Shown here in pieces: positions 6,402 through 16,736 of a stretch of 64,000 nt of DNA. Positions within the stretch are counted from its first letter, which is position 1, and each line of letters begins with the position of its first letter. A program made the position numbers and the translations under genes. The stretch covers positions 186,001-250,000 of the forward strand of contig NZ_JAKEUO010000002.1 of assembly GCF_022397915.1 (NCBI RefSeq), in the 5' to 3' direction. The notes under the pieces were generated by a model, which made no database searches, was not told the DNA's origin, and worked only from the letters and a program-made list of their open reading frames with translations. Source of the DNA: Vibrio sp. Isolate34 (lineage in GTDB: Bacteria; Pseudomonadota; Gammaproteobacteria; Enterobacterales; Vibrionaceae).

Positions 6402-9023
6402 TTAAGGCGTGAGTTCAGAAACATGTTCCGTTAACCGTTCCCTTAGCGCTTGCTCTTGTTCTTCAGAAAGCCTTCCTCCCGCTTCACTGGTCAGAATGAA
6501 CAAATCTTCTGCTCGTTCTCCAATCGTGGTGATTTTTGCACCGTGCAAATTGATGTCTAATTCCGCAAAAGTCGCACCCACTTGAGCCAATAATCCAGGT
6601 GTGTCTAAAGCTCTTAGTTCCATCAAGGTGTGCTTTTTACTCTTGGTCGGCAAGAACTCAACCCGAGTCTTCACCTTGAAATGCTGCAAGTTGCGTGGTG
6701 TACGACGTGTCTTGATCTTCGTCGGACGACCATCTGCCAGAACATGAGTCAGATGCTTAGCGACGGCTTTGTGTCTTGATTCATCAATCGCTTCACCATG
6801 TTGATCGAGTACGACGAAGGTATCCAAAACATGACCATCTTTGCTGACCATTACTTGTGCGTCGTGCACGTTAAAGTTACGTCTATCGAGTTCAGCAACC
6901 ACGGTAGCAAAAAGAGCTGCTTGATCTTTACAGTAAACAAACACTTCCGTCCCACCACGCGTCGCTTTCTTACTTATTAGTACTAGTGGTTGGCTTGGGT
7001 CTTTTAGGCGAAGTAAGTGCTCACAGTGCCATGCTATTTGGTTGTGTGTATGACGTAAGAAGTAATCGGCTTTGAAACGTTGCCACAACACTTCAATTTC
7101 ACGAGCGGTGAAGCCCTCTTTACGTAGTAGAGCTGACGCCATTTGTTGATTGTGGCGAATACGGTCTCTGACATCGACCGGGTTCTCTAAACCACGGCGC
7201 AGTGCACGCTGAGTTGAATGAAATAATTCTGCTAACAGAGTGCGTTTCCAGCTGTTCCATAGATCTGGGTTGGTTGCACAAATGTCGGCGACGGTTAGGC
7301 ACACCAATAGCTCTAATGATTCTTCATCGCGCACTTTTTTAGCGAACTCAGAAATCACGTCAGGATCTTGGATATCACGACGCTGAGCGGTCACTGACAT
7401 CAACAGATGGTTTTGTACTAACCAAGCTACTAGTTTGGCTTCTGGTTTCGACAATCCATGTTCAATGCAGAAAGAGTATGCCTCGATCGCGCCGATTTCT
7501 GAGTGGTCTCCACCACGGCCCTTACCGATGTCGTGGAAGATAGCCGCAAGAATTAGCAACTCTTTCTTCTGCACGCGAGGATACACTTCGCAGCAGATAG
7601 GATGCTTGTCATGGTTCTCAATTTGATTGAAACGATTGATGTGCTTGAGCAGGCGAATACTGTGTTCATCCACGGTGTAAGCATGGAACAAATCAAATTG
7701 CATTTGACCAACAATTTGGCTCCACTGTGGTAAGTAAGCGGACAGCACGCCCAGTTTATGCATCAAACTAAAAGCTTTGTGCAGGGCGTTCGGGTGACGA
7801 ACCAAGGCCATGAACTTCTCTCGAGCCTCAGGAATCGTATGCAGGAATCGGTTCAATCGACGACGTGCCGTGCGCAGTTGTCGCAATGTTGGTGGACTGA
7901 CCCCCTCGATGGACGAGTCGTTTGCGATATGGATAAACATATTGAGAATAGTTTCTGGTCTCGCTTGGAATAGAGCTGGCTTGCGTGCTTCGATCAGTGA
8001 GCCACGGCGCTGGAAGTCATTGTCGAGAATTTCGGCGTCGTGCGTTTGACCACCGTTAATGATCGCTTGATCGAACAACTTAAGCAGCATCTTGTTGAGT
8101 TCAGCGACACGACGAAGCGTGCGGTAGAACTCTTTCATCATCATCTCAACGCCACGGTTGCCTTCGCCTGTATAACCTAAATGTTCAGCGACTTGGGCTT
8201 GATGAGCAAACGTCAGGCGGTTGTCGTAGCGACGCAATTCAATATGCAGCGCAAAACGAACGCGCCATAAGAAATCTTGGCACTCAACTAACTCACGATA
8301 TTCCGCATCAGTCAGAAAGCCGTACTTACTCATTTCCAGCAAAGATGTGGCACCGAAGTGTCGACGCGCAACCCAGCTCAGGGTATGGATGTCTCTGAGT
8401 CCACCCGGGGTCGATTTGATGTCGGGTTCAAGATTGTAAGTGGTGTCGTGGTAGCGAGCGTGACGCTCTCTTTGTTCTTGAATCTTAGCCTTATAGAAAG
8501 TCTCACTTGGCCAAAATGAATCAGAGTGAATCTTCAGCTTCAGTTCTTGGAAGGTGTCTTCACTGCCGCACAATAAGCGCGACTCTTGCAGGTTAGTTGC
8601 AACGGTTAAATCATCAATGCCGATATCAAGACACTCAGCAATGGTTCGTACCGCGTGGCCGACTTCGAGTCTTAAATCCCAGAGTAGGGTGATGAACTGG
8701 CTGACTTTTTCGCCGAGTGCTGGTGGCAATGTTTTTTGCGAGACGATAAGGATATCAATGTCAGACAAGGGGTGGAGCTCACCACGGCCATAACCGCCCA
8801 CTGCGACGAGTGAGATATGAGGCAGTTTGTTGAATCCGAAATGCTCCCATAGTCGATTGAGTAGAAAGTCCATGTATTCGGAACGTAGCAACACTAAGTC
8901 GGTAACTGGATGATGATTCAGGAATTCATTTTTTTGATACTGCGTGAAGATCTCGAGCTGATTTTTTAATTCGCAGATTTCAATTTGTTCGTCATTGAAC
9001 GTAAGAGGGCATTGATAAGGCAT
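6402..9023 (-). CDS. glnD: Bifunctional [protein-PII] uridylyltransferase/uridylyl-removing enzyme
   Basis: The primary nitrogen sensor: it uridylylates PII (GlnB, also in this window) when glutamine is low and removes UMP when glutamine is high. It has 873 residues. Domains in order: a nucleotidyltransferase with GGYGRGELHPLSDIDIL (about 76-92), a helical linker, an HD domain with IFHDIGKGRGGDHSEIG in the middle, and two C-terminal ACT domains that bind glutamine (VFVYCKDQAALFATVVAELDRR and LRALDTPGLLAQVGATFAEL). The frame continues eight codons to a TTG at 9047, but MPYQCPLTFNDEQ is the conserved Vibrio start. Neither start has a strong ribosome-binding site. It is codirectional with map, which lies upstream behind a terminator. 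Confidence 0.95.
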   Translation of the reverse strand: MPYQCPLTFNDEQIEICELKNQLEIFTQYQKNEFLNHHPVTDLVLLRSEYMDFLLNRLWEHFGFNKLPHISLVAVGGYGRGELHPLSDIDILIVSQKTLPPALGEKVSQFITLLWDLRLEVGHAVRTIAECLDIGIDDLTVATNLQESRLLCGSEDTFQELKLKIHSDSFWPSETFYKAKIQEQRERHARYHDTTYNLEPDIKSTPGGLRDIHTLSWVARRHFGATSLLEMSKYGFLTDAEYRELVECQDFLWRVRFALHIELRRYDNRLTFAHQAQVAEHLGYTGEGNRGVEMMMKEFYRTLRRVAELNKMLLKLFDQAIINGGQTHDAEILDNDFQRRGSLIEARKPALFQARPETILNMFIHIANDSSIEGVSPPTLRQLRTARRRLNRFLHTIPEAREKFMALVRHPNALHKAFSLMHKLGVLSAYLPQWSQIVGQMQFDLFHAYTVDEHSIRLLKHINRFNQIENHDKHPICCEVYPRVQKKELLILAAIFHDIGKGRGGDHSEIGAIEAYSFCIEHGLSKPEAKLVAWLVQNHLLMSVTAQRRDIQDPDVISEFAKKVRDEESLELLVCLTVADICATNPDLWNSWKRTLLAELFHSTQRALRRGLENPVDVRDRIRHNQQMASALLRKEGFTAREIEVLWQRFKADYFLRHTHNQIAWHCEHLLRLKDPSQPLVLISKKATRGGTEVFVYCKDQAALFATVVAELDRRNFNVHDAQVMVSKDGHVLDTFVVLDQHGEAIDESRHKAVAKHLTHVLADGRPTKIKTRRTPRNLQHFKVKTRVEFLPTKSKKHTLMELRALDTPGLLAQVGATFAELDINLHGAKITTIGERAEDLFILTSEAGGRLSEEQEQALRERLTEHVSELTP

Positions 9024-9101
9024 AGGGTCTGCTATCCGTGCAAGCAAATGAGAATAGTAAACAATTTAACAGAAGCTGATGGAAAATCGAAATTGAGTGG
9101 G

Positions 9102-9137
9102 TAAAAAAATATCCTCGACAAAGCGAGGATATTTTTA
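9102..9137 (-). terminator. Rho-independent terminator after map
   Basis: On the minus strand, the stem AAATATCCTCG / CGAGGATATTT is followed by a T run, separating map from glnD. Confidence 0.85.
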
Positions 9138-9164
9138 AAAGGCGGATGCGTTCAGTTCGGTGAA

Positions 9165-10043
9165 CTAAGCGTTTTTCATGATACGTGGAATCGTATCATC
9201 GCTGCGCAGTGTTAGTACTTCACAACCTGTATCTGTTACAACCAGTGTGTGTTCCCACTGTGCCGAGTTTTTGCTGTCTGCGGTGTATACTGTCCAGCTA
9301 TCTTGGTCATCAAGACGGCAGCCAAACTTACCAGCATTGATCATTGGCTCGATAGTGAAACACATGCCTGCTTTTAGCACAGTGCGGTCGTTGTTTTTGT
9401 AGTGAACCACTTGTGGATCTTCATGGAACTCAGAACCGATGCCGTGACCACAGTAATCTTTAACAATAGAGAACTTCGCACGTGGGTTGTTCTTGTTGTT
9501 GGTCTTGATGTACTTCTCGATAGCCGTACCGATTTGACCAAGTTGAACACCTGGCTTCACTTGGCGCATGCCTTCGTAAAGTGCTTCTTGAGCAACCATG
9601 CACAGACGTTTGTTAGCCGGTGATACTTCACCCACTAGGAACATCTTAGAGGTGTCACCGTGGTATCCTTGTGGACGAGTGCTTAGGTCTGCGTTTTCGT
9701 CATCAGGAATGATTACTGTGATATCAACGTTCAGGATGTCGCCATCTTTTAGTACCGCAGGTTTGAATTGACCAGTGCTGCCAGTCTCATCTTGTGATGC
9801 CGGAATACCGTGACACACGATGTGGTTGATAGACGTACAGATAGACTTAGGGAAACCGTGGTAATCAAGTGGTGCTGAGTATGCGCCTCTTTCTAGAGCG
9901 TACTCATGACAGATTTGGTTTAACTCTTCTGTCGTCGTACCTTCTTGGATGTGAGGTTCGATCATCTCTAGAATTTCAGCAGCCAGTTTGCCGGCTACGC
10001 GCATTTTTTCAATTTCTTCAGCAGTTTTAATTTTTACAGCCAT
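9165..10043 (-). CDS. map: Type I methionine aminopeptidase
   Basis: Removes the N-terminal methionine from new proteins; a dimetal enzyme of the cytosol. It has 292 residues from the ATG behind AAGAGAT; the longer frame upstream lacks conservation. Metal-ligand blocks are visible: DGDILNVDITVI, GYHGDTSKMFLVG, GHGIGSEFHEDPQVVHY and FTIEPMINAG, plus the terminal HTLVVTDTG. It is about 28 residues longer than E. coli Map because of three insertions: before the first ligand (around DETGSTGQFK), between the two aspartate ligands (IIPDDENADLSTRPQ) and around TNNKNNPRAK. It diverges from rpsB across a 450-bp region, the same arrangement as in E. coli. Confidence 0.95.
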   Translation of the reverse strand: MAVKIKTAEEIEKMRVAGKLAAEILEMIEPHIQEGTTTEELNQICHEYALERGAYSAPLDYHGFPKSICTSINHIVCHGIPASQDETGSTGQFKPAVLKDGDILNVDITVIIPDDENADLSTRPQGYHGDTSKMFLVGEVSPANKRLCMVAQEALYEGMRQVKPGVQLGQIGTAIEKYIKTNNKNNPRAKFSIVKDYCGHGIGSEFHEDPQVVHYKNNDRTVLKAGMCFTIEPMINAGKFGCRLDDQDSWTVYTADSKNSAQWEHTLVVTDTGCEVLTLRSDDTIPRIMKNA

Positions 10044-10291
10044 TGCATATCTCTTAATTTGGTAGCACCTAAGTGTGCATATTGGGGCTATTCTATCAGT
10101 GCAGCAATTTAGCGCAACATTCCCATATCCGTACAATGCTGGTGGATACTACTCAACTTGAGTGAATAATGTTTGGTTTGTTGATACCGAAGCGATTGGA
10201 AAGGGACACTATTTATAGAGGAAATTCGCCTTTAGAGATCAGTATAGCAGTCGCCATTTTTAGATTTTTTTCTAGCCATAGATAGACAAAA

Positions 10292-10302
10292 TATGGTATA
10301 AA
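10292..10302 (+). promoter_or_regulatory. Possible rpsB promoter (-10 region with GC-rich discriminator)
   Basis: TATGGTATAAA is followed at once by GCGCGCCGG, the GC-rich discriminator typical of stringently controlled ribosomal promoters. No convincing -35 hexamer is seen. The position of the start is a prediction. Confidence 0.4.
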
Positions 10303-10312
10303 GCGCGCCGGA

Positions 10313-10500
10313 CATCAGGACTGTTTTCTCCAATTGGCGAAACTGACTTTGTGTCTACTAACTTATATCTTTAAATCACACACATTCCGACACATGTTCC
10401 GGGGTGCCTCAACAACACGAATAACGGCTGAAAAGTGGTTAGTTGTTAGGGGTCGGATTCATGGGGGATGTGGAGGCCTAACCCCATAGAGGATTTTAAA
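10313..10500 (+). ncRNA. rpsB leader RNA (t44/tff-like), likely S2 autoregulatory element
   Basis: A conserved RNA (t44, or tff in E. coli) lies between map and rpsB in gammaproteobacteria and acts as the rpsB 5' leader, where protein S2 represses its own operon. This window has the same map/leader/rpsB context and nearly 200 non-coding bases. Visible pairings: GTGTC with GACAC around 10352-10393, and two competing partners for the segment before the start codon. GGTTAG at 10437 can pair with CTAACC at 10478, or TTAGG at 10446 with CCTAA at 10477. The second arm lies close to the AGAGGA ribosome-binding site. The boundaries are approximate, and the assignment rests mainly on context. Confidence 0.6.
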
Positions 10501-11232
10501 ATGGCAACTGTATCAATGCGCGATATGCTTAAAGCTGGTGTTCACTTCGGTCACCAAACTCGTTACTGGAACCCAAAAATGAAGCCATTCATCTTTGGTG
10601 CTCGTAACAAAGTACATATCATCAACCTAGAAAAAACTGTACCAATGTTCAACGACGCTCTAGCTGAAATCGCTAAAGTTGGCGAGAAGAAAGGTAAAGT
10701 TCTTTTTGTTGGTACTAAGCGCGCTGCATCTGAAGCTGTTAAAGAAGCTGCTATCAACAGCAACCAGTTCTACGTTAACAACCGCTGGTTAGGCGGTATG
10801 CTAACGAACTACAAAACTGTTCGTCAGTCTATCAAGCGTTTGAAAGAACTTGAAGCGCAAGCTCAAGACGGTACTTTCGACAAGCTTACTAAGAAAGAAG
10901 CTCTAATGCGTACTCGCGAAATGGAGAAGCTAGAGAAATCTCTTGGTGGTATCAAGAACATGGGCGGCCTACCAGACGCTCTATTCGTAATCGACGCTGA
11001 TCACGAACACATCGCAGTTAAAGAAGCAAACAACCTAGGTATCCCAGTTTACGCTGTAGTTGATACTAACTCTAACCCAGACGGCGTTGACTTCGTTATC
11101 CCAGGTAACGACGATGCAATCCGTGCAGTACAGCTTTACCTAAACGCTGCTGCAGACGCGGTTAAAGAAGGTCGTAACAAAGATGTTGCTGCTGTAGCTG
11201 CTGAAAAAGATGGTTTTGTAGAAGCTGAATAA
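10501..11232 (+). CDS. rpsB: 30S ribosomal protein S2
   Basis: A protein of 243 residues beginning [27 protein letters not shown], the canonical S2 start, with AGAGGA upstream. The frame is open for 11 more codons, but these lie in the leader RNA. Conserved blocks include [30 protein letters not shown] and [21 protein letters not shown]2 joins the small subunit late and recruits S1. It is first in the rpsB-tsf operon; a terminator-like hairpin in the rpsB-tsf gap likely reduces tsf transcription. Strong codon bias indicates high expression. Confidence 0.98.
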   Translation: MATVSMRDMLKAGVHFGHQTRYWNPKMKPFIFGARNKVHIINLEKTVPMFNDALAEIAKVGEKKGKVLFVGTKRAASEAVKEAAINSNQFYVNNRWLGGMLTNYKTVRQSIKRLKELEAQAQDGTFDKLTKKEALMRTREMEKLEKSLGGIKNMGGLPDALFVIDADHEHIAVKEANNLGIPVYAVVDTNSNPDGVDFVIPGNDDAIRAVQLYLNAAADAVKEGRNKDVAAVAAEKDGFVEAE

Positions 11233-11310
11233 TAGCGGCTCTGAATCACGCTTGGCTTAGCTAATTTAGATTTTGAAATCTTTATTAAATGTAAGCTAAG
11301 TTATAGTTAG

Positions 11311-11341
11311 ATCGGGGGCCTCATTTTGGCCCCTGATTTTT
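11311..11341 (+). terminator. Terminator/attenuator between rpsB and tsf
   Basis: Stem ATCGGGGGCC / GGCCCCTGAT (with mismatches) around a TCATTTT loop, followed by TTTTT. An intergenic attenuator is expected here because tsf is usually cotranscribed with rpsB. Confidence 0.7.
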
Positions 11342-11373
11342 ACCTTATTTTCGAATCAACCGAGGAATAGAGA

Positions 11374-12219
11374 ATGGCAACTGTAACTGCTGCTCTAGTT
11401 AAAGAACTTCGCGAGCGCACTGGCGCTGGCATGATGGAATGTAAGAAAGCGCTTGTAGAAGCAAACGCTGACATCGAACTAGCAATTGAAAACATGCGTA
11501 AATCTGGCGCAGCGAAAGCAGCTAAGAAAGCTGGTAACGTTGCTGCTGAAGGCGCAATCATCATCAAAGAAGAGAACGGCGTAGCTGCTCTTCTTGAAGT
11601 TAACTGTCAAACTGACTTCGTAGCAAAAGATGCTAACTTCACTGCATTCGCAGAAGAAGTTGCAGCGGCAGCAGTAGCTTCTCAAGCAACTGTTGAAGAG
11701 CTACAAGCACAGTTCGAAGAAACTCGCGTTGCTCTAGTTGCAAAAATCGGCGAAAACATCAACATCCGTCGCGTACAATACGTTTCAGGTGTTGCACTAG
11801 CTTCTTACCGTCACGGCGAGAAAATCGGTGTTGTTGTTGCTGGTGAAGGCGAAGCTGAAACTCTTAAGCACGTTGCAATGCACGTTGCTGCATCACGTCC
11901 TGAGTTCCTAAACCCAGAAGACGTACCTGCAGACGTAGTTGCTAAAGAGAAAGCAGTTCAAGTTGAAATCGCTATGAACGAAGGCAAACCAGCTGAAATC
12001 GCAGAGAAAATGGTTGTTGGCCGTATGAAGAAATTCACGGGCGAAATCTCTCTAACTGGTCAAGCTTTCATCATGGAGCCTAAGCAAACTGTTGGCGCTA
12101 TCCTTAAAGAGAAAGGCGCTTCAGTATCTAACTTCGTACGTCTAGAAGTTGGTGAAGGCATCGAGAAAGCTGCTGAAATGAGCTTCGCTGACGAAGTTGC
12201 AGCGGTACAAAAAGGTTAA
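11374..12219 (+). CDS. tsf: Translation elongation factor Ts
   Basis: The guanine-nucleotide exchange factor for EF-Tu. It has 281 residues (E. coli 283), starting [21 protein letters not shown], the UBA-like N-terminal domain, then the EF-Ts core with [14 protein letters not shown] near residue 72, which contacts EF-Tu, and the later dimerisation-like helices. The ATG follows GAGGAATAGAGA. It is cotranscribed with rpsB through a partial terminator and is followed by its own terminator. Codon bias is strong. Nothing unusual is seen. Confidence 0.98.
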   Translation: MATVTAALVKELRERTGAGMMECKKALVEANADIELAIENMRKSGAAKAAKKAGNVAAEGAIIIKEENGVAALLEVNCQTDFVAKDANFTAFAEEVAAAAVASQATVEELQAQFEETRVALVAKIGENINIRRVQYVSGVALASYRHGEKIGVVVAGEGEAETLKHVAMHVAASRPEFLNPEDVPADVVAKEKAVQVEIAMNEGKPAEIAEKMVVGRMKKFTGEISLTGQAFIMEPKQTVGAILKEKGASVSNFVRLEVGEGIEKAAEMSFADEVAAVQKG

Positions 12220-12237
12220 TCCTTAGCGTATTGTTTG

Positions 12238-12270
12238 AAAAAAGACCGTGGCCATTGCTGCGGTCTTTTT
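12238..12270 (+). terminator. Rho-independent terminator after tsf
   Basis: Stem AAAAGACCG / CGGTCTTTTT flanking a loop of about 12 bases, with a T run. Confidence 0.8.
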
Positions 12271-12381
12271 ATGAATAGTGAATTATTTTTTGCTCGTAAC
12301 GTTAGCTGTTATGAATGCGAACTGACATGTTCAGTTTTTATCCATGACTGTTAATCATCAACTCTTTGGAAGGTAAACTCC

Positions 12382-13113
12382 ATGACTACGAACCCTAAAC
12401 CAGCGTATCAACGTATTCTGTTAAAACTTAGCGGTGAAGCACTACAAGGCGAAGAAGGTTTTGGTATTGACCCGACGATCCTTGATCGTATGGCTCAAGA
12501 AGTAAAAGAATTGGTTGAACTAGGTGTTCAAGTAGGTGTTGTTATCGGTGGCGGTAACCTTTTCCGTGGTGCAGGTCTTGCAGAAGCTGGCATGAACCGC
12601 GTTGTTGGTGACCACATGGGTATGCTTGCAACGGTAATGAACGGCCTTGCAATGCGTGACGCTCTACACCGTGCTTACGTAAACGCACGTGTAATGTCAG
12701 CAATCCCTCTTAAAGGTGTGTGTGACGACTACAACTGGGCAGATGCAATCAGCCAACTACGTCAAGGTCGCGTTGTGATCTTCTCTGCTGGTACTGGTAA
12801 CCCATTCTTCACTACGGATTCTGCTGCATGTCTACGTGGTATCGAAATCGAAGCTGACGTAGTTCTAAAAGCGACAAAGGTAGATGGTGTATTTACTTCT
12901 GACCCTGTAGCAAACCCAGACGCAGAGCTGTATGATACGTTGTCTTACAACACGGTTCTTGATAAAGAACTTAAAGTAATGGACTTGGCTGCATTTACGC
13001 TAGCACGTGATCACAAAATGCCAATCCGCGTATTTAACATGAATAAGCCAGGCGCACTACGTCGCGTGGTTATGGGTGAAACTGAAGGTACATTAATCAG
13101 CGACGCTGACTAA
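12382..13113 (+). CDS. pyrH: UMP kinase
   Basis: Phosphorylates UMP to UDP, the committed step to UTP and CTP. It is a hexameric amino-acid-kinase-fold enzyme, allosterically activated by GTP and inhibited by UTP. It has 243 residues (E. coli 241). Visible: [19 protein letters not shown] (phosphate binding), [13 protein letters not shown], a central [22 protein letters not shown] and the uridine-binding [13 protein letters not shown]. It starts at an ATG behind GGAAGG. It stands between tsf and frr in the conserved order and may have its own promoter in the 112 bp after the tsf terminator. Confidence 0.97.
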   Translation: MTTNPKPAYQRILLKLSGEALQGEEGFGIDPTILDRMAQEVKELVELGVQVGVVIGGGNLFRGAGLAEAGMNRVVGDHMGMLATVMNGLAMRDALHRAYVNARVMSAIPLKGVCDDYNWADAISQLRQGRVVIFSAGTGNPFFTTDSAACLRGIEIEADVVLKATKVDGVFTSDPVANPDAELYDTLSYNTVLDKELKVMDLAAFTLARDHKMPIRVFNMNKPGALRRVVMGETEGTLISDAD

Positions 13114-13210
13114 TTTTTCGGGCTTACTGAAGGTTATATTTCGGTAAGCTTATCCTTATCACTCCAAATAAAAAGCTTTCTTGAAGAAAGAACATAATCA
13201 AGGTGAAATT

Positions 13211-13768
13211 GTGATTAACGAAATCAAAAAAGACGCTCAAGAGCGCATGGTAAAAAGTGTTGATGCACTAAAAAACAGCCTGCAAAAGATTCGTACAGGT
13301 CGTGCACACCCAAGCCTACTTTCTGGTCTGACTGTTGAGTACTACGGTGCTCCAACGCCTTTGACTCAAGTAGCTAACGTTATCGCTGAAGATGCACGTA
13401 CATTAGCTATCACAGTGTTTGATAAAACACTGACTCCTCTAGTAGAAAAAGCAATCCTAACATCTGACCTAGGCCTAAACCCTATGTCTGCTGGTACGGT
13501 TATCCGTGTTCCACTTCCACCGCTAACGGAAGAGCGTCGTAAAGACCTAGTTAAAATCGTTCGTGGCGAAGCGGAAGGTGGTCGTGTTGCTATCCGTAAC
13601 ATCCGCCGTGACGCAAATGGCGATCTAAAAGCGCTTCTTAAAGATAAAGAAATCTCTGAAGACGAAGATCGTAAAGCACAAGACGAAATTCAAAAGCTAA
13701 CTGACGCTGCGGTTAAGAACGTAGACGAAGTTCTAGCAACTAAAGAAAAAGAGTTGATGGAAGTTTAA
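13211..13768 (+). CDS. frr: Ribosome recycling factor
   Basis: Splits post-termination ribosomes together with EF-G. It has 185 residues, exactly the family length, when started at the GTG with AAGGTG five bases upstream; the ten extra in-frame codons before it are not conserved. The protein is the expected three-helix bundle plus a small domain: [33 protein letters not shown] with the conserved ribosome-contacting arginine, and [20 protein letters not shown]. It lies downstream of pyrH and is followed by a terminator before uppS. Confidence 0.97.
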   Translation: MINEIKKDAQERMVKSVDALKNSLQKIRTGRAHPSLLSGLTVEYYGAPTPLTQVANVIAEDARTLAITVFDKTLTPLVEKAILTSDLGLNPMSAGTVIRVPLPPLTEERRKDLVKIVRGEAEGGRVAIRNIRRDANGDLKALLKDKEISEDEDRKAQDEIQKLTDAAVKNVDEVLATKEKELMEV

Positions 13769-13792
13769 TTTTCCCTATTCTTTTCTTTCCGG

Positions 13793-13826
13793 AAAAACGC
13801 TGTACTCACGGTGCAGCGTTTTTTTA
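13793..13826 (+). terminator. Rho-independent terminator after frr
   Basis: Stem AAAACGCTG / CAGCGTTTT around a short imperfect inner stem, followed by a T run. It ends about 40 bp before uppS, so uppS needs readthrough or its own promoter. Confidence 0.85.
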
Positions 13827-13866
13827 TGCTACTCTGTTCGACTATTAGAATTTGATTCACTCTTTT

Positions 13867-14619
13867 ATGCATAATTCTCAAGCGTTCACAGACTCTCTTC
13901 CTAAACACATTGCTATCATTATGGATGGTAATGGTCGCTGGGCAAAAGCTCAGGGCAAGCCTCGCGTCTTTGGTCATAAAAACGGTGTTCAAGCCGTTCG
14001 TAAAACCATCTCTTCTGCAGCCAGACTTGGCATCAAAGCAGTCACTCTTTTTGCATTTAGTAGCGAAAACTGGCGCCGTCCTGAAGAAGAAGTCGGTATC
14101 TTGATGGAACTGTTTATTTCAGTGCTATCGAGTGAAGTAAAAAAGCTTCATAAAAATAATCTACAACTTCGTGTTATTGGTGATAAAAGTCGTTTCAATG
14201 ATCGACTACAAAAGAAGATAGAAGAAGCGGAAGCTTTGACTAGCACCAATACCGGTATGGTTATTAATATTGCAGCTAACTACGGCGGTAAGTGGGATAT
14301 CCAGCAAGCAATGATCTCTATTGCTCAACAGGTAAAGTCTGGCGATATTAATGTAGATGACATTGATGAAGCTATGATTACACAGCACCTGACGATGGCA
14401 GATATTCCTGAAGTTGATCTACTTATCCGCACCAGTGGCGAATGCCGCATTAGTAATTTTATGCTTTGGCAGTTGGCTTACGCCGAAATGTATTTCACTG
14501 AACAATTCTGGCCAGACTTTAATGAAGACAGCTTAGTAGAAGCTGTGACTTGGTTTGTTAACCGTGAGCGTCGTTTTGGATGCACCGGTGAGCAAATTAA
14601 AGCTCTGATGGACAGTTAA
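13867..14619 (+). CDS. uppS: Undecaprenyl pyrophosphate synthase (cis-prenyltransferase)
   Basis: Condenses eight isopentenyl units onto farnesyl pyrophosphate to make the C55 lipid carrier for peptidoglycan and O-antigen. It has 250 residues from the ATG at 13867; the frame also opens at a TTG five codons earlier, and neither has a clear ribosome-binding site. Signature blocks: [14 protein letters not shown] with the catalytic aspartate at residue 20, [11 protein letters not shown], and the C-terminal [27 protein letters not shown] and RERRFG. It is followed by cdsA with a 15-bp gap, so the two form an operon. Confidence 0.96.
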   Translation: MHNSQAFTDSLPKHIAIIMDGNGRWAKAQGKPRVFGHKNGVQAVRKTISSAARLGIKAVTLFAFSSENWRRPEEEVGILMELFISVLSSEVKKLHKNNLQLRVIGDKSRFNDRLQKKIEEAEALTSTNTGMVINIAANYGGKWDIQQAMISIAQQVKSGDINVDDIDEAMITQHLTMADIPEVDLLIRTSGECRISNFMLWQLAYAEMYFTEQFWPDFNEDSLVEAVTWFVNRERRFGCTGEQIKALMDS

Positions 14620-14634
14620 TAAGGATTTTTTGGT

Positions 14635-15477
14635 TTGAAACAACGAATTATTACGGCGTTGATTTTGGCTCCCCTAGTTATTCTAGGAATTTTCGAGTTA
14701 TCACTTCCCACGTTTATTCTTTCATTAGCGGTTATTTCGCTATTGGGATACTGGGAGTGGACTCAATTTGTTGAAAGCAAATCGCGTTATCTAGCGTTGA
14801 TTCCTACGGTTGTGGTAAGTGCTGTAAGTTTTGCTTTTATCCCTTTTGATGCATTTAGTCTCAATAATTTATCGAGTGCTCACTACGCCATTCTAACGAT
14901 TGGTTCGATTTGGTGGGTAATCGCGAGTGGCATGGCTGTGACTTATCCTAAGTCTATGCCAGCATGGAAAGATTCCTCTCTTCTTCGTCACGCCTTTGGT
15001 GTGCTGACTCTGCTACCATTCTTCTGGAGTGTGGTTATCCTGCGTGCTAATGGTATTGATGTAGACCCGTACCACGGCGCGAAATTGGTGATGTTTGTTT
15101 GCTTACTCGTGTGGGCTGCAGACAGCGGTGCTTATTTTGCAGGAAAGAGCTTTGGTAAGCGTAAAATGGCGCCAGCAGTAAGCCCTAACAAGACCATTGA
15201 AGGTCTGATTGGTGGCATTATTACTGCTGTGATCGTGGCTTGGATCTTCGCTGATTTATTTGATATCCAATTCACAAGCCCGCTTCACATGATTGTTATT
15301 ACCCTTGTGACCGTCGTTATCTCTGTTCTTGGTGACCTTGTTGAAAGCATGTTTAAGCGTGTTTCTGGGGTCAAAGACAGCAGTAATCTGATTCCTGGTC
15401 ATGGTGGTATACTTGATAGAATAGATAGCTTAACGGCTGCATTCCCTGTCTTTGCTCTGCTTTATTTAGCATTCTAA
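14635..15477 (+). CDS. cdsA: Phosphatidate cytidylyltransferase (CDP-diglyceride synthase)
   Basis: Makes CDP-diacylglycerol from phosphatidic acid and CTP, the branch point of phospholipid synthesis, in the inner membrane. It has 280 residues with about eight hydrophobic spans. It starts at a TTG with AAGGA nine bases upstream; no ATG fits. The CDP-alcohol cytidylyltransferase signature is near the C-terminus ([20 protein letters not shown], followed by [14 protein letters not shown]), and the earlier [21 protein letters not shown] block is also conserved. A terminator-like hairpin without a T tail lies between it and ispC. Confidence 0.95.
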   Translation: MKQRIITALILAPLVILGIFELSLPTFILSLAVISLLGYWEWTQFVESKSRYLALIPTVVVSAVSFAFIPFDAFSLNNLSSAHYAILTIGSIWWVIASGMAVTYPKSMPAWKDSSLLRHAFGVLTLLPFFWSVVILRANGIDVDPYHGAKLVMFVCLLVWAADSGAYFAGKSFGKRKMAPAVSPNKTIEGLIGGIITAVIVAWIFADLFDIQFTSPLHMIVITLVTVVISVLGDLVESMFKRVSGVKDSSNLIPGHGGILDRIDSLTAAFPVFALLYLAF

Positions 15478-15480
15478 TTA

Positions 15481-15504
15481 AAAGGGCAGTGATTCTGCCC
15501 TTTA
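15481..15504 (+). other. Intergenic hairpin between cdsA and ispC
   Basis: A perfect 9-bp stem AAAGGGCAG / CTGCCCTTT with a TGATT loop. Only three Ts close the stem and the tail is ATTACAT, so it is more likely an mRNA-processing or attenuating hairpin than a full terminator. Confidence 0.55.
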
Positions 15505-15527
15505 TTACATTTCTACGGTCATATGTG

Positions 15528-16736
15528 ATGCGAAATCTAACTATCCTTGGCGCTACCGGCTCAATTGGTGCAAGTACCCTAAAAGTCGTTGAGCAAAACC
15601 CAGATCTCTATTCGGTTGTAGCACTGGCTGCCGGCTCGAATGCTGAAAAGATGCTGGCGTTAGTTGAAAAGTGGCAACCAAGCTATGTTGCTATGGCTTG
15701 CCCTGATGCAGCATCTCAGCTGACTGACATGTTGTCTGCGGATTACCCAAGCATTAAAGTCCTTTCAGGCACTGAAGGCATGTGTCAGGTTGCTTCTTTA
15801 GAAGACGTGGATACAGTAATGGCTGCGATTGTCGGTGCAGCAGGTCTGCTTCCTACGATGTCTGCGGTTAAAGCGGGCAAGCGTATCTTGCTTGCAAACA
15901 AAGAAGCTTTGGTGATGTCTGGGCAGTTGTTTATCGACGCCGTGGAAAAATACGGTGCAGAGCTGCTTCCTGTCGATAGCGAGCATAATGCTATTTTCCA
16001 ATGCCTTCCGCAGAATGTACAAACTAACCTAGGCCGCTGTAACCTTGAAGAAAACGGCATTAACCATATTCTTCTGACGGGTTCTGGTGGTCCTTTCCGT
16101 TATACCGATGTGGCTGAACTCGAATCAGTGACTCCTGAACGCGCAATTGCACACCCTAACTGGTCTATGGGTCCTAAGATCTCTGTCGATTCTGCGACTA
16201 TGATGAATAAAGGGCTAGAGTACATTGAAGCGAAATGGCTATTTAATGCTTCTCAGGAACAGCTAAAGGTCATCATCCACCCTCAATCTGTGATTCATTC
16301 TATGGTCCAGTACAAGGATGGCTCTGTGCTTGCTCAAATGGGCGAACCAGATATGGCAACGCCAATTGCTTTGACGATGTCTTACCCTAATCGCACCGAA
16401 GCGGGGGTTAAGCCTTTAGATTTTACGAAAGTGGGCGAGCTTACCTTCTTAGAACCAGATTTCAGTCGTTACCCGTGTTTGAGATTAGCGATTGAAGCGT
16501 GCTACTTAGGTCAACATGCGACAACAGCCATTAATGCAGCAAACGAGATTGCGGTCGGTGCTTTCTTGAACAATCAAGTGAAGTTTACCGATATTGCTGT
16601 CATTAACGAACACGTTATGAGCAAAGTATGTGAACAACATAACTCTGAGGGCTTAGATAGCTTGGAAAGCCTTCTCGAGCTCGATAATATGTCTCGTCAA
16701 ATAGCCATTCAATTTATTAAAGAGCAGCTAGCATGA
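15528..16736 (+). CDS. ispC: 1-deoxy-D-xylulose 5-phosphate reductoisomerase
   Basis: The NADPH-dependent second step of the MEP isoprenoid pathway (fosmidomycin target). It has 402 residues from the ATG giving [21 protein letters not shown], whose GATGSIG is the NADPH-binding loop. The frame runs back to a GTG at 15489, but that stretch lies over the hairpin after cdsA. Metal and substrate blocks: [49 protein letters not shown] and [12 protein letters not shown]. Its TGA overlaps the rseP ATG (ATGA), so translation is coupled to rseP. Confidence 0.97.
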   Translation: MRNLTILGATGSIGASTLKVVEQNPDLYSVVALAAGSNAEKMLALVEKWQPSYVAMACPDAASQLTDMLSADYPSIKVLSGTEGMCQVASLEDVDTVMAAIVGAAGLLPTMSAVKAGKRILLANKEALVMSGQLFIDAVEKYGAELLPVDSEHNAIFQCLPQNVQTNLGRCNLEENGINHILLTGSGGPFRYTDVAELESVTPERAIAHPNWSMGPKISVDSATMMNKGLEYIEAKWLFNASQEQLKVIIHPQSVIHSMVQYKDGSVLAQMGEPDMATPIALTMSYPNRTEAGVKPLDFTKVGELTFLEPDFSRYPCLRLAIEACYLGQHATTAINAANEIAVGAFLNNQVKFTDIAVINEHVMSKVCEQHNSEGLDSLESLLELDNMSRQIAIQFIKEQLA

